A DNA stretch of 64,000 bases, from positions 5,018 to 69,017 of the forward strand of contig DATLRV010000029.1 in NCBI GenBank assembly GCA_035534455.1. Reading direction: 5' to 3'. The notes beneath the pieces were generated by a model, which had not been told where the DNA came from, ran no database searches, and was given only the letters and a program-made list of their open reading frames with translations. The DNA comes from JAJYVT01 sp035534455. GTDB lineage: Bacteria; Actinomycetota; Acidimicrobiia; Acidimicrobiales; RAAP-2. Positions 24,671 through 36,953 of this stretch are shown here, one piece after another. A program made the translations under genes and the position numbers. The first letter of the stretch is position 1. Every line of letters starts with the position of its first letter.

Positions 24671-26229
24671 GCCGTCGCCCCCTCGCGTTCGGCGCGATCT
24701 TCGCGCTGGCGTTCCTGCTCTCGTTCGCGACGTTCGGGGCGTGGTCGTTGGCCACCCCGCTCTACGCGTCGCCCGACGAGCCGACGCAGGTGGCACACGC
24801 CGCCGCGGCCGTGCGCGGACAGCTGGTCGGCACCACGATCACGAGCGACGCCAATGCGCTGACCGCCGTGTCGGTGCCGCGCATCTTCGCGACAGGGTGG
24901 CTCACGGCACGTTGCTATGCCTTCCGTCCCACCGTCCCCGCGTCCTGCTCGCCGTCGATCCCTGCGCCGACCGAGACGGTGCGAACCACCACCTACGTCG
25001 GAAGGTACCCGCCCCTCTACTACCTGATCGTCGGGCTGCCGTCGCTCGCCGTCGTCTCGACGACCGGCATCTACCTCATGCGCCTCACGAGCGCGCTGCT
25101 GAACGCGCTCTTGATCTCCGTTGCCTTGCTCGTCGTCGCGTTGTGGTCCGATCGCAAGCTCCTCTTCCTCGGCGTGGCGGTGGCCGCGACGCCGACCGCG
25201 TGGTTCTTCGGCGGGATGGTCAATCCCAGCGGCTTCGCGATCTGCGCCGCCGTCTGCCTATGGACCTCCGGGCTCGTCCTCGTGCTCGAGCACGCCGACC
25301 GCCCCCCACCCGCGCTCGTCGCCGTGGTCGCCGGCGCGACGGCGCTCCTCCTTCTCGCCCGCCCCATCTCCCCGCTCTGGGCGGCGATCACGTACGCCGC
25401 CCTCGGATTGCTCGGAGGGCGACGTGCGGTCGCGGGCGTGTGGCGCAGCAGGGCGGCACGGTTGGCGGCGCTCCCCCTTCTCGGCTGTGCCGCCTTCGCC
25501 CTGTGGTGGGTCGACACGAAGCACTCGTTCGACCTCACGGCCGTCGCCCCCGCGCCGGCGAGCGAGTCCGACCTCCACGTGCTCGGGATGGCCGCCGGGC
25601 ACACGTGGGGGTGGCTCCAGCAGATGGTCGGCGTCTTCGGCTGGCTCGACACGCCCTCACCGCTGCTCACGTACGGCGTCTGGTTCGCCGTCGTCGCCGC
25701 GTTCGCGCTGCTCGCGGTGGTCCGAACCGGCGCGCGGCGCGCGGCGGTGCTCCTGCTCCTCGTCGCCGCCGTCTTCGCGGTGCCGATCGCCCTCACGTAC
25801 GCCGAGGCGCGTCGGCTCGGGATGAACGGCCAGGGGCGCTACTGGCTTCCGCTGGCCGTCGGGGTCCCGCTCGTCTCCGTGGCGCTCGTCGAGCACACGG
25901 GCATGGGCGCGCGGGTGCGGTCCCGGGTCGCCCTCACCGTGTCGATCGCCATCGCCGTGGCCGACATCGCCGCGTTCGTCGAGGCGATCCGCCGCTACGC
26001 GGTGGGCGTCACAGGGCCGGCGGACTTCCTCGTCGGCACCTGGCACCCTCCCCTCGGGCTCCTCGGCGCCGCGGTGGCCGGGAGCACGGCCTTCGCCGCG
26101 CTCCTCGCCGCCCTCGCCTACGGCGTCCACCGCGGCCAGGGTCCCCCCGTGTCGGCGGCGGTGGGTCCGCCACCCACGGGCGACCCGTCGGTGCCGACGC
26201 TGGCGGTCGCCGCGGGCGGCGGCGGGTGA
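24667..26229 (+). CDS. DUF2142 family multi-pass membrane protein
   Basis: The 520-residue protein has about ten hydrophobic helices and the DUF2142 features: SPDEPTQVAHAAAAVRGQ after the first helix (acidic loop typical of GT-C-like enzymes), YPPLYYLIVGLPS and GRYWLPLAVGVPL late in the chain. The family resembles GT-C glycosyltransferases that use polyprenyl-phosphate sugars at the outer membrane face, but activity is unproven. It starts with GTG overlapping the methyltransferase stop. With that neighbour it forms a plus-strand block inserted between the conserved eno and mazG blocks. Confidence 0.85.
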   Translation: MSRRPLAFGAIFALAFLLSFATFGAWSLATPLYASPDEPTQVAHAAAAVRGQLVGTTITSDANALTAVSVPRIFATGWLTARCYAFRPTVPASCSPSIPAPTETVRTTTYVGRYPPLYYLIVGLPSLAVVSTTGIYLMRLTSALLNALLISVALLVVALWSDRKLLFLGVAVAATPTAWFFGGMVNPSGFAICAAVCLWTSGLVLVLEHADRPPPALVAVVAGATALLLLARPISPLWAAITYAALGLLGGRRAVAGVWRSRAARLAALPLLGCAAFALWWVDTKHSFDLTAVAPAPASESDLHVLGMAAGHTWGWLQQMVGVFGWLDTPSPLLTYGVWFAVVAAFALLAVVRTGARRAAVLLLLVAAVFAVPIALTYAEARRLGMNGQGRYWLPLAVGVPLVSVALVEHTGMGARVRSRVALTVSIAIAVADIAAFVEAIRRYAVGVTGPADFLVGTWHPPLGLLGAAVAGSTAFAALLAALAYGVHRGQGPPVSAAVGPPPTGDPSVPTLAVAAGGGG

Positions 26230-26272
26230 CGAGCGCGACAGCCGACGACTGCCGCCTGCGGACGGCCCTGGG

Positions 26273-27817
26273 TCACGTCGGCGGGGGCGCTCCCCGTTGC
26301 CGTTCGGCCGCCAGGATCTCGTCTCGGCGGCGGCGCGCGGCGGCGCGGAGCGCGTCCTCGGGGTCGACGCCGAGCCGCCGGACGACGTCAGCGGCCACCC
26401 AGAGGAGGTCACCGGCATCGGCGGCGACGGAGGCGTCGGGAGGCGGTCCCTCCTCGGTGCCGGGCCCGGAGGTCTGCACGAGCGAGAGCGCGGCGTCCAG
26501 GAGCGCCCGTGCGCGCTCCCCCAGCGCGCGGGCGTCCGGCGGCGCGGCGGCGGGCACGGACGTCGACCTGCGCTGGAGCTTCGCCGCGAGCGCGAGCGCG
26601 GGCAGTGCGGCCGGGATGCCCTCGGTCACGCTGGTCCGCCCCTTTTCCTCCTTCTTGAGGGCCTCCCAGTTGGCCACCACGGCGGCGGCGTCGTGCGCGG
26701 CGACGTCGCCGAAGACGTGAGGATGCCGGGAGACGAGCTTGTCGTGGAGGCTGCGGGCCACGTCCGCGATCGTGAACCTGCCCTCCTCTGCGGCGAGGCG
26801 GGCGTGGAGGAACACCTGGAACAGCACGTCGCCGAGCTCCTCTTCCAGGTGCGCCGCTGCCCGGCCCTCCGCCTCGCCCGCACGGGTCTCCCCGCCGTCG
26901 CGGGGCAGTTCGCGGCCGACATGCGCCCGTTCGGCGTCGGCGAGCGCGTCGATCGCCTCGAGGACCTCGTAGGCCTCCTCGAGGAGGTGGCGTTCGAGCG
27001 AGACGTGCGTCTGCGCCCGGTCCCAGGGGCAGTCGCGCCGGAGCCTGCGGACGAGCTCGTCGAGGGCCGCGAGCTCGCCGGCGACCGGCGCGGCCAGCCT
27101 TGGCACCCACAACGTCGTGAGGTGGTCCGGCACGACGGAGCGATCGAGCTCGTGCCAGGGCACGACCGCAGTCACCTCGTCGTGGAGACCGAGGTGGTGC
27201 AGGACGGTCACGGTGACGCCGAGCGCGGGGTCGGTCTCGCCGAGCACGAGCTTCACCTCGGAGAGCAGGGCGACCGACCAGCACTGCGCGACGAGCAGCG
27301 GCCCCCGCTCCCCGGCCGCCTCGGCGGCGAACCGGGTCCCGTCCACGAGCCGGACGCCCTCGGCCAACGGGTCCACCCCGAGGCGCGCCCACGCGAGGTC
27401 GAGGAAGGACATCGCCGGCACCACGGTGACGTCGACCCGCGGGTCTGCACGCAAGAGCTCGACGGTGCGCTCGGCGACGAAGGGCGAGCCTGGCACCGCG
27501 TAGACCACGTCGCCGCCGTCCGTCGCCACCACCTGTGCCGCCGTCACGAGGTCCGCGACGATCCGGCCGTAGACGTCGTCGAAGGTCGCCGCGTCGTCGT
27601 AGTGGTGGTCGAACGTGACCAGCGCCCGGTCGCTGCGCGCACCGCCGGGACGGGCCGCGCGCGCGGCGAGGACCCACTCCGCCGCCGGATGGCGCGCCGT
27701 TCGCAAGAAGACGGTGGTCGCCGACGCCAACTCCTCGCGCGCCGTGCGCCCGATGAGCTCCTCGCCGGCCGGCCCCAGACCGACCACGGTGACGTGCGGT
27801 CTCGGCAGCGGACTCAT
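26273..27817 (-). CDS. mazG: Tetrapyrrole methylase-like / MazG nucleotide pyrophosphohydrolase fusion
   Basis: The 514-residue protein joins an N-terminal TP-methylase domain (HVTVVGLGPAGEELIG at the start, VVYAVPGSPFVAERTV, about 1-220) to a MazG domain (about 255-480). The MazG part shows the LRRDCPWDRAQTHVSLERHL signature, the metal-binding LLEEAYEVLEAID and EELGDVLFQVFLHARLA. MazG enzymes hydrolyse NTPs to NMP and pyrophosphate, removing aberrant nucleotides. The same fusion is known from Bacillus YabN. An extra Gly/Glu-rich insertion sits inside the MazG domain near residue 300. It lies downstream of the SurA-like gene by 22 bp in the same operon as mfd. Confidence 0.92.
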   Translation of the reverse strand: MSPLPRPHVTVVGLGPAGEELIGRTAREELASATTVFLRTARHPAAEWVLAARAARPGGARSDRALVTFDHHYDDAATFDDVYGRIVADLVTAAQVVATDGGDVVYAVPGSPFVAERTVELLRADPRVDVTVVPAMSFLDLAWARLGVDPLAEGVRLVDGTRFAAEAAGERGPLLVAQCWSVALLSEVKLVLGETDPALGVTVTVLHHLGLHDEVTAVVPWHELDRSVVPDHLTTLWVPRLAAPVAGELAALDELVRRLRRDCPWDRAQTHVSLERHLLEEAYEVLEAIDALADAERAHVGRELPRDGGETRAGEAEGRAAAHLEEELGDVLFQVFLHARLAAEEGRFTIADVARSLHDKLVSRHPHVFGDVAAHDAAAVVANWEALKKEEKGRTSVTEGIPAALPALALAAKLQRRSTSVPAAAPPDARALGERARALLDAALSLVQTSGPGTEEGPPPDASVAADAGDLLWVAADVVRRLGVDPEDALRAAARRRRDEILAAERQRGAPPPT

Positions 27818-27839
27818 CTCGAGCGATCCGGGGCGCGGT

Positions 27840-28945
27840 TCAGGCGCTCGCCGGTGTGAGGCCCGGGAGGTTCGCCGACGGCGAGACCTGCGCGCCGGCC
27901 GGCGGCGCGGCGGCCCCGCGCACGAGTGTCAGTTGGTCCGCCGCGGTGGTCCCGTAGCGGGGGTCGACGCCGACGTGCGCGGCGCGCAGCGCGGCGGTGA
28001 TCCACGCGCCGGCACGGTGCTGTCCCGCGGCGACCAGTGCTGTCACGACCGCGGTGCGCACCTTGCCGAACGGCACCGTCGACCGGCTCGCCAACCGGAC
28101 CACCCAGTACGCGCCGCCGCCCGCGACGGGGAAGGTGACGCCCCCGACGTCGAGCTTGCCGACGACGGGGCCGAGGAAGGTCGCACCGACGATCCCGCAC
28201 CCGACCGAGCCGCCGGCGGCGGCGGACGACGGTGTGATCGATGCGGCCTGCGCTTCGGCGGCGAAGCTCACCCCGCGGCGCAGCGCCGCTTCGACCTTGT
28301 CCGCCGCGGGGCGTGACCGGACCACCACGACATCCAGGCACGACCGGTCGAAGGAGCGGCGGTGGGCGGAGAAGTACGCCGACACCGCGGCCGGCGAGAG
28401 GCCCGCGCCCGCCGCTCGCGCGTCGAGGAGGTCCTGGTCGGCCTCCGCGCGCGTCCGCTGGGCGACGAACCACCCCGGAAGCGAGGAGAGCACCGTCTGG
28501 GCGCTCCCCCCGCACCCGGGGACGGTCGACCCCGCGGCGCGCGCGTACTGGTCGAGCACCTGGGTCATGTGCCGGACGAGCACGGCCCTGGCGACCGCGA
28601 GGTCCCCCGGGGTGACCCGCAGGCGGCGGGCGGCGACCACGCCGGCGGCGACCTCGTCGGTGATCATCGAGCCGAGCCAGTCGTCGACGAACGTCGCGTC
28701 GTAGACCCCGCCCTTGGCGTCCGCCGTCCCGGCGCCGAGGAAGGGAAGGCGCGCGCCGGACAGGAGCTGGCGCTTTTCGGAGAGGAAGCAGGTGAAGGCG
28801 GGACTTCCGGCGATCGCGGATAGGTCCGAGTCGAGCGCCTGGCGGGTCACCGAGGTCGACCCGACGTTCGCGGCGTCCGACGGAAGGTAGAGCCCGACGA
28901 GGGCCACTGCGGCCGCCACCGCGATCAACAGGGCGACGAGCCGCT

Positions 28946-28949
<4 letters not shown>
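27840..28949 (-). CDS. SurA-like peptidyl-prolyl isomerase family protein, secreted or membrane-tethered
   Basis: The 369-residue protein starts with a signal anchor (MKRLVALLIAVAAAVALVGL). A SurA-N-like helical region follows (FVDDWLGSMITDEVAAGVVA, LAVARAVLVRHMTQVL), then a parvulin-like section around 190-300 (SCLDVVVVRSRPAADKVE, GVSFAAEAQ, GCGIVGATFLG). The chaperone region is better conserved than the isomerase site. Its ATG overlaps the mfd stop (ATGA). A SurA-like gene beside mfd and mazG is a recurring arrangement. Likely role: folding of exported proteins. Confidence 0.75.
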
Positions 28950-32561
<3,612 letters not shown>

Positions 32562-32572
<11 letters not shown>

Positions 32573-33134
32573 CGTTGCACCGGTTCATCGCGTCGTCGAT
32601 CCCGTCCGTGACGATGATCTCGACCGCGTCCGCTGCGGCCTCGACGGCGCCGTCGAGGAGCTCACGCTCTGCCTTGCCCGGCCGCCGCAACACGTAGTCC
32701 GCTCCCGACTGCCGGCCGGGCGGCTTCCCGATCCCGATACGCACCCGCACGAACTCGACGGTGTGGAGGTGGTCGCGGATCGACTGGAGCCCCTTGTGGC
32801 CCGCGAGGCCCCCGTCGAGCTTCACCCGGATGCGACCCGGGGGAAGGTCGAGCTCGTCGTGCACCACGACGAGCTGCACGGGATCGGCGACGCCGAACCG
32901 GCGCATGAGCGGCCGCACGGCGGCGCCCGACTCGTTCATGTACGTGGTGGGCACGGCCAGCGCCACTCGGCGGCCGCCGATCCTGACCTCTTCGACGACT
33001 GCCCGCTGACCCTTCTCGGGACGCAGTCGCCCCGCGCCGCTGCGCCGCGACAGGACGCGCACCGCGTCTCCGCCGACGTTGTGCCGGGTGCCCTCGAAGT
33101 CCGGCCCCGGGTTCGACAGCCCGACGACGAGCAC
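32562..33134 (-). CDS. pth: Peptidyl-tRNA hydrolase
   Basis: The 190-residue protein matches Pth, which frees tRNA from prematurely released peptidyl-tRNA. Visible elements are VVGLSNPGPDFEGTRHNVGG (catalytic His in RHNVG), TYMNESGAAV, the catalytic Asp region VVHDELDLPPGRIRVKLDGG and GLAGHKGLQSI. The start is taken as the GTG at 33134 right before the first beta strand; no upstream ribosome-binding site decides it. It follows rplY after 78 bp and overlaps mfd by 11 bp. Confidence 0.95.
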
Positions 33135-33212
33135 GTCGGCAGGGGTCCCCCGGCGGGGCTCGGGGTCCCGGCCGCGCCCGGGGCCGCGCCCGCCGAAGAG
33201 CGGCGCCAGTGC

Positions 33213-33893
33213 CTAGCCCTCTTGCGGCTCTTCGGAGGCGGCGGTCTCCCCGCCCTCCTCCTCGCCCGCCGGGGCGGCCCCGCCCGCACCCTCGGCGGCC
33301 TCCGCCGCCTCGGCTTCCCCTTCGGCGAGCGCCTGCACCCGCGGAGGCACGCCGGTCACCACCGGCACCTCGTCGTCGAGGTCGACGGACACGCCCTCGG
33401 GCAGCGCGAGGTCGCCCACCCTGATCACGCCGCCGATCGTGAGCGACGAGATGTCCACGTCGAAGTTGGTCGGGATGTCCGCCGGCTTCGCACGGACGGG
33501 GAGGCTGAAGAGCTGCTGGTCGACGATCCCGTCGCCGTGGTGGACCTCGATCGCCTCACCCTTGAGGAGGATCTGGACGTCGGCGGCGATGATCTCGTCG
33601 CGCCGGACGATCTGGAAGTCGACGTGGGTGATCGTGCCGCGCACCGGGTGCCGCTGGAGCTCGCGCGCCACCGTGAGGTAGGTCTTCCCGCCCGCCCGGA
33701 GCGACAACAGGGCGTTCAGGCCCGCGTCACCGGACAGCGCGACCCGCAGGTCGCGACCGGGCACCGCCACGGCGACCGGCGCGGTGCCGTGGCCGTAGAC
33801 GATGGCGGGGATCTTCCCCTCGGCGCGCAGGCGCCGGGACGCGCTCGAGCCGAGCGGCCTCCCGGCCTCGGCTTCCAGGACGATCTCGGGCAT
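33213..33893 (-). CDS. rplY: 50S ribosomal protein bL25, long CTC form
   Basis: The 226-residue protein is the long general-stress (CTC) form of bL25, which binds 5S rRNA. The L25 part (about 1-95) shows ASRRLRAEGKIPAIVYGHG and VARELQRHPVRGTITHVDFQ. The TL5/CTC C-terminal domain (about 100-190) shows ITSLTIGG-type strands such as DISSLTIGGVIRVGDL. The last 40 residues are an acidic Glu/Ala tail. AAGGAG lies 9 nt before the ATG. Location between prs and pth is a classic arrangement. Confidence 0.95.
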   Translation of the reverse strand: MPEIVLEAEAGRPLGSSASRRLRAEGKIPAIVYGHGTAPVAVAVPGRDLRVALSGDAGLNALLSLRAGGKTYLTVARELQRHPVRGTITHVDFQIVRRDEIIAADVQILLKGEAIEVHHGDGIVDQQLFSLPVRAKPADIPTNFDVDISSLTIGGVIRVGDLALPEGVSVDLDDEVPVVTGVPPRVQALAEGEAEAAEAAEGAGGAAPAGEEEGGETAASEEPQEG

Positions 33894-34093
33894 GGAAGGT
33901 CTCCTTCGGGGGAACCTGGAGCGTCACGCCGGCGTCGCCGCCGGCTCGGTCGCCAGCGGCTCCCGGGACGTGCGGTCACGCTGGGCGAACGGGCATCCAG
34001 CGTAGCGTGCGCGCGGCGGGCCGCTCCAGCGGGCCCCGACGGCGACCCGGTGCCGGGGTGGGCGGCGCCGGGAGTCCCGTGCCGCGCCGGTCC
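33894..34093. other. Leader region of rplY
   Basis: These 200 bp between prs and rplY hold the rplY ribosome-binding site and a likely minus-strand -10 box TACGCT (34004 to 33999). The predicted leader of about 95 nt is long for this window. No obvious stem-loop regulator was recognised. Confidence 0.45.
33999..34004 (-). promoter_or_regulatory. Candidate -10 box of rplY (TACGCT on minus strand)
   Basis: TACGCT on the minus strand lies about 105 nt upstream of the rplY ATG. If used, it leaves an unusually long leader, which could carry control of the ribosomal protein gene; that part is inference. Confidence 0.3.
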
Positions 34094-35074
34094 TCAGGCG
34101 AGGTTCTCGCCGCCGAAGATCTCGGAGACCGAGGTGTCCTCGAAGACCGCGTCGATCGCGTCGCCGATCACCTTGGCGACCGAGAGGACCTCGAGCTTGT
34201 CGAAGATCCGGTCCTCGGGGACCGGCAGGGTGTCGGTCACCACGACCCTCGAGATGGGTGCGGCCTTGAGACGGTCGGCGGCGGGCCCCGAGAGGACCCC
34301 GTGGGTCGCCATCGCCCAGATGTCCGACGCACCCGCGTCGGCGAGCAGCTCCGCCGCGGCACAGATCGTCCCCGCCGTGTCGATCATGTCGTCGATGACC
34401 ACGCAACGCCGGCCCGCGACGTCACCGACCACGTGGCGGGCCTTGACCTCGTTGGCGGTCCCCCGCGGGCGCGTCTTGTGCACCAGCGCGAGGTCCGATC
34501 CGAGGTGCTGGCTGTAGCGCTCGGCGACCTTCACGCGACCGGCGTCGGGCGCCACGACCACGATGTCCGACGTGCAGTCGGCGACGTGCTCGCGCAGGTA
34601 ACCCTCGAGCACCGGGGTGGCCGTGAGGTGGTCGAAGGGCACGTCGAAGAACCCCTGGATCTGGCCCGAGTGGAGGTCCACGCTGACCACGCGGTCCGCG
34701 CCGGCCGCGGACAGGACGTCGGCGACGAGCTTCGCCGTGATCGGCTCGCGCCCGGTCGACTTGCGGTCCTGGCGCGAGTACCCGTAGTAGGGGCAGACCG
34801 CGGTGATCCGTTTCGCCGACGCCCGCTTCGCCGCGTCGATCATGATCAGCTGCTCCATCAACGAGTCGTTCACCGGCCCGCAGTGCGTCTGCACGATGAA
34901 CACGTCGCAGCCCCTGACCGACGCGTCGTACCGGCAGTGGATCTCGCCGTTGGCGAACTCCCGGAGGTTCGCCTCGCTGAGCTCCACACCGAGGTGCAGC
35001 GCGATCTCCTGCGCGAGGGCGGGGTGCGAGCGCCCCGACACGAGGACGAGCCGCCGCCGGGGGATGAACTCCAC
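34094..35074 (-). CDS. prs: Ribose-phosphate pyrophosphokinase
   Basis: The 326-residue protein makes PRPP from ribose 5-phosphate and ATP, feeding nucleotide, histidine and tryptophan synthesis. It shows the start LVLVSGRSHPALAQEIA, the flexible loop with RQDRKSTGREPITAKL, DLHSGQIQGFFDVPFDHL, PDAGRVKVAERYS and the PRPP-binding loop CVVIDDMIDTAGT. GTG 35074 is chosen because VEFIPRR begins the conserved fold and a TAGCGT box lies 7 nt upstream, giving a leaderless transcript. The upstream glmU stop codon is part of that -10 box. Confidence 0.97.
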   Translation of the reverse strand: MEFIPRRRLVLVSGRSHPALAQEIALHLGVELSEANLREFANGEIHCRYDASVRGCDVFIVQTHCGPVNDSLMEQLIMIDAAKRASAKRITAVCPYYGYSRQDRKSTGREPITAKLVADVLSAAGADRVVSVDLHSGQIQGFFDVPFDHLTATPVLEGYLREHVADCTSDIVVVAPDAGRVKVAERYSQHLGSDLALVHKTRPRGTANEVKARHVVGDVAGRRCVVIDDMIDTAGTICAAAELLADAGASDIWAMATHGVLSGPAADRLKAAPISRVVVTDTLPVPEDRIFDKLEVLSVAKVIGDAIDAVFEDTSVSEIFGGENLA

Positions 35075-35081
35075 GGCGCTG

Positions 35082-35087
35082 ACGCTA
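35082..35087 (-). promoter_or_regulatory. -10 box of prs (TAGCGT) overlapping the glmU stop
   Basis: TAGCGT on the minus strand ends 7 nt before GTG 35074. Its first three bases are the glmU stop codon TAG, so prs has its own promoter embedded at the end of glmU. Confidence 0.5.
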
Positions 35088-36254
35088 CCTCGCCGTGTCG
35101 GACCCCGCGGCAGGGCCCGGACCGCTCTCGAGGCCGCGCACCTCTGCACCGAGGACGGTGAACGGCGGGACCGACGCACCGGCGGCCACCTCGGCGCCGG
35201 GACCGAGCGTCGAGAACGGCCCGACGCGGGCACCGGCGCCGACCACCGCGCCGACGCAGACGCTGTGGCGCACCTCCGCCCGCTCCCCGACCCGGGTGTC
35301 GACGAGGGTCGAGTCGGGCCCGATCTCGGCGGCCTCGCCGACCGTGCACTCTCCGCGCAGGATCACCCCCGGCAGGAGCGAGACGTCGGTCGACAGCTGA
35401 ACCTCCGCGTCGACGTAGGTCCGCTCGGGGTCCCACATGGTCACCCCCCGGCGCATCCACCGCTCGTTGATGCGGTCTCGCAGCTCCGCCTCGGCGACCG
35501 CGAGCTGCGCCCGGTCGTTCACCCCTGCGGCCTCCATCGGGTCGGCGACCACCAGCGCCTCCACCCGGTACCCCGCTCCGGAGAGCACCTCGATCACGTC
35601 GGTCAGGTAGTACTCGCCCTGCTCGTTGGCGGGACGGAGCCGCCGGAGCGAGGGGGCGAGGACGCTCTGGCGGAAGCAGTAGATCGAGGTGTTGATCTCG
35701 GTGAGCTCCCGCTCCTCGGGCGTCGCGTCGCGGTCCTCGACGACCCGGGCCACGCTGCCGTCCTTCCCGCGCACGATCCGCCCGTAGCCGGCGGCGGCGG
35801 CCACGTCGGCGGTGAGCAGGGTCGCGCCGGCATGCCGCTCACGATGGTGGCGGACCAGCGCCGCGAGCGTCGGGGGCCGCAGCAGCGGCGTGTCGCCGGG
35901 CAGCACGACCACGTCCCCCTCCTGGTCGTCCCCCGAGCCCGGCTCCGACACCAGCCCCGTGAGCCCGACCGCCGTCGCGTCGCCGGTGCCGCGCGGCTCG
36001 TCCTGGGTGACGAGCTCGATGGAGAGGCTCTTGGGGGCGTGGTCGACCAGCGTCCTGCCCACCCACTCCGCGCCGTGGCCGACGACGACCACGACGCGGC
36101 CGACGTCGAGCTCGGCGAGCGCGTCGAGGACGTGGAGCACCATGGGCCGCCCGCACAGCCGGTGCAGGGGCTTGGGCCGTTGCGACCGCATGCGGGTCCC
36201 CTCCCCTGCGGCGAGGACGATGGCGGAGAGCGGGCCGGTGCTCATGCCGCTCAT
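35085..36254 (-). CDS. glmU: GlmU-type UDP-GlcNAc pyrophosphorylase with truncated left-handed helix domain
   Basis: The product (389 residues from ATG 36254, or 386 from ATG 36245) has the uridyltransferase domain of GlmU: AIVLAAGEGTRMRSQRPKPL, LPGDTPLLRPPTL, GYGRIVRGKDGSVARVVEDR, NTSIYCFRQSVL and EYYLTDVIEVL. A short hexapeptide-repeat helix follows (GVTMWDPERTYVDAEVQLST, RVGPFSTLGPGAEVA), but the chain then ends. Full GlmU proteins run to about 455 residues, and the missing part holds the acetyltransferase catalytic His and acetyl-CoA contacts. It should therefore make UDP-GlcNAc from GlcNAc-1-P, while the preceding acetylation must come from elsewhere. Neighbours prs and rplY are conserved partners. 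Confidence 0.88.
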   Translation of the reverse strand: MSGMSTGPLSAIVLAAGEGTRMRSQRPKPLHRLCGRPMVLHVLDALAELDVGRVVVVVGHGAEWVGRTLVDHAPKSLSIELVTQDEPRGTGDATAVGLTGLVSEPGSGDDQEGDVVVLPGDTPLLRPPTLAALVRHHRERHAGATLLTADVAAAAGYGRIVRGKDGSVARVVEDRDATPEERELTEINTSIYCFRQSVLAPSLRRLRPANEQGEYYLTDVIEVLSGAGYRVEALVVADPMEAAGVNDRAQLAVAEAELRDRINERWMRRGVTMWDPERTYVDAEVQLSTDVSLLPGVILRGECTVGEAAEIGPDSTLVDTRVGERAEVRHSVCVGAVVGAGARVGPFSTLGPGAEVAAGASVPPFTVLGAEVRGLESGPGPAAGSDTAR

Positions 36255-36336
36255 CTTGCCCCCGCGGCGCGCCCGGGACCATGCATCGGGGCGACCGGCC
36301 CTCTTCGCTCTGGGCCGGGCGACACCAGGCGCTGGG

Positions 36337-36342
36337 TAGGCT
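36337..36342 (+). promoter_or_regulatory. -10 box TAGGCT of the small membrane protein gene
   Basis: TAGGCT ends 8 nt before GTG 36351, the leaderless arrangement. It is divergent from glmU. Confidence 0.45.
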
Positions 36343-36350
36343 CGCAGCCG

Positions 36351-36839
36351 GTGTCGACCCCCGACGTCGCCCCGAAACCCCACGGCGGCCACGTCGCCGT
36401 GCAACGCCCCTCCCGGAGCGCCGGCAGTCCCTGGTGGACGCGGCGCGCGGTGGGGCTGCACCTGACCCTCGTCGTCGTGGTCCCGGCGTTCGTCGCCCTG
36501 TTCTGGTGGCAGATCGAGCGGGTCCGTGAGGGCAACACCCTGAGCTGGGCCTACGTCTTCGAGTGGCCGTTCTTCACCGGCTACGCGATCTACATGTGGT
36601 GGAAGCTGGTCCACGACCCGCTGGGTCCCCCGGATGTGGCGGCGGCGACGGGCGACGCCGCGGACCTGGCGGGCCCCACGGATGTCGTCGATGCCGCGGA
36701 TGCGAGGGGCGCCGCGGGCACGAGGGGCGCCGAGGGTGCGGGTGGCGCCGACGATACGGGTGGCGCCGACGACGAGCTCGCCGCGTACAACCGTTACCTC
36801 GCCGAGCTCGACGCCTCGGGCCGCCCCAAGCGGTGGTGA
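36351..36839 (+). CDS. Small membrane protein of unknown function
   Basis: The 162-residue product has two hydrophobic helices: HLTLVVVVPAFVALFWWQI (about 40-60) and a second around 75-90 (VFEWPFFTGYAIYMWW). The region after is a low-complexity run rich in Gly, Ala and Asp (repeats such as GAADARGAAGTRGAEG), ending in a conserved-looking AYNRYLAELDASGRPKRW. This two-helix plus YNRYLA tail type recurs in actinobacteria, but no function is known. GTG 36351 is chosen from the TAGGCT box 8 nt upstream. Confidence 0.75.
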   Translation: MSTPDVAPKPHGGHVAVQRPSRSAGSPWWTRRAVGLHLTLVVVVPAFVALFWWQIERVREGNTLSWAYVFEWPFFTGYAIYMWWKLVHDPLGPPDVAAATGDAADLAGPTDVVDAADARGAAGTRGAEGAGGADDTGGADDELAAYNRYLAELDASGRPKRW

Positions 36840-36939
36840 GGCACCGCAGAGGCGGCCCCTGCCGCGCCTGCGTCGACGCGGACCGCCCCGCGCGCCGGGC
36901 GGCGTGCTTCCCTTCCAGGAGGCGCGGACCGCCGGCGGA

Positions 36940-36945
36940 TAGCCT
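36940..36945 (+). promoter_or_regulatory. -10 box TAGCCT of the large membrane protein gene
   Basis: TAGCCT ends 8 nt before ATG 36954, indicating a leaderless mRNA. Confidence 0.45.
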
Positions 36946-36953
36946 CTCGGCCC

